Of a stretch of DNA of 64,000 nt, positions 63,492 to 64,000 are shown one piece after another (the stretch's first letter is position 1; every line of letters begins with the position of its first letter). This DNA comes from VFBF01 sp034440275. GTDB lineage: Bacteria; Pseudomonadota; Alphaproteobacteria; Caulobacterales; Aquidulcibacteraceae. The stretch spans positions 1 through 64,000 of the forward strand of contig JAWXBS010000024.1 of the NCBI GenBank assembly GCA_034440275.1, read 5' to 3'. Below the pieces are notes generated by a model that worked only from the letters and a program-made list of their open reading frames with translations, was not told the DNA's origin and did no database searches. The position numbers and the translations under genes are program-made.

Positions 63492-64000
63492 TCAGCCCAA
63501 AGGGGCGGCGTCGAGCAGCTCCGCTTCGACCTTGTCTCCACCCCCGTAGGTGTCGCGCTTCAGTTTCACCGCGACGTGGAGCGCGCCCTCTCGCGCGAGC
63601 AGAGCTTCGCCCAGAGGCGTGGTAGCCGACCGGAAGGAAATGCCGCGAATGCGATCCCCGCGCGCATCCTGCAGCACGAACCGGACGTGCTCGCCCTTCA
63701 CTGCGCTGGCGAATTGCACACGCACTTCGGGGATGGCGAAGACCGGCTCCGGGTGACCGGCCCCGAACGGCCCGATCCGGTCGAGGGCCGACATGAGTTC
63801 CGAGGTCGCGCCGCCGATGGAGGCCGTAGCGTCGATCCAGAGCGCCCGCGCCTCCCCGTCGGCGCCGGCAATTTCGAGCCCAAGATTTTCCGAGAGGAAG
63901 TCTCGAAGGTCGTCCACGCGATCCCAGTCCACGGTGAGGCCAGCCGCCATGGCGTGCCCGCCGCCAGCGCGCGCAATCCCGGCCTTCGCGGCAGCGGCCA
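63492..64000 (-). CDS. recJ: Single-stranded-DNA exonuclease RecJ, C-terminal part (cut by window end)
   Basis: The last 169 codons of RecJ, a 5'-3' ssDNA exonuclease of recombination and repair. AGGGHAMAAGLTV, the conserved DHHA1 GGHxxAAG motif, lies at the window edge. The OB-fold part follows, with IGPFGAGHPEPVFAIPEVRV and the closing VAVKLKRDTYGGGDKVEAELLDAAP. The N-terminal DHH domain lies beyond 64000. The frame is open to the window end. Confidence 0.93.
   Translation of the reverse strand, partial: AAAAKAGIARAGGGHAMAAGLTVDWDRVDDLRDFLSENLGLEIAGADGEARALWIDATASIGGATSELMSALDRIGPFGAGHPEPVFAIPEVRVQFASAVKGEHVRFVLQDARGDRIRGISFRSATTPLGEALLAREGALHVAVKLKRDTYGGGDKVEAELLDAAPLG

Overview
The window is chromosomal DNA from a GC-rich alphaproteobacterium, most likely Caulobacterales or Hyphomonadaceae-like. 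Pointers are a DnaA regulator of the HdaA type next to ppk1, a TIGR02301-type periplasmic protein, a DUF2066 protein beside purMN, the beta-helix/diheme cytochrome gene pair known from Hyphomonas-type genomes, and AUG-AUGA coupled operons. I see no phage, integron, IS element or CRISPR array. Gene density is very high and no gene-free stretch exceeds 300 bases. Very long antisense reading frames, up to about 1,060 codons, are GC-driven shadows.

Layout. 0-8.4 kb: sdhE diverging from recG; a phosphotransferase/DUF6285 pair; two unknown genes; aspS diverging from rnd. 8.4-13.4 kb (minus): ppx, a VOC protein, ppk1 and hdaA, a polyphosphate synthesis and degradation block attached to a DnaA regulator. 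13.4-19 kb: a DUF2066 lipoprotein-like gene diverging from purM-purN; ndk; pepA-holC with an I78-type inhibitor lipoprotein. 19.2-27 kb (plus): outer-membrane assembly operon lptF-lptG-lptD-surA continuing into pdxA and rsmA. 27-33 kb (minus): fatty-acid operon fabD-fabG-acpP-fabF followed by mltG, yicC and gmk.

33-48.5 kb is more accessory: a membrane protein, an MBL hydrolase, a DUF2235 gene interrupted by an in-frame TGA, an acyl-CoA dehydrogenase, a YceI/cytochrome b561/YceI/Sua5/FAD-oxidoreductase run, a Nudix hydrolase, an SDR, an overlapping MORN/M23 peptidase pair, and a beta-helix/diheme cytochrome c pair. 48.5-56 kb: nitronate monooxygenase-like, lytic transglycosylase, gamma-glutamyltransferase, TIGR02301, CaiB/BaiF, GST and a TPP enzyme. 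56-64 kb: two divergent transglutaminase genes, one fused to a DUF2126 amidoligase-like domain; tRNA-Pro(TGG); a three-gene operon of a Tat/Sec-exported SpeE-like protein, its separate membrane half and an SMP-30 protein; tRNA-Glu(TTC); and the 3' part of recJ running off the window.

Most of the window is core metabolism with familiar gene order. The least explained parts are the DUF2126/transglutaminase locus, the split SpeE-like operon, the MORN/M23 pair, the beta-helix/diheme pair, the DUF2235 gene with a stop in place of a tryptophan, and two dispersed-repeat-like palindromic elements (3.9 and 8.4 kb). All family assignments come from reading motifs by eye; no database search was run.
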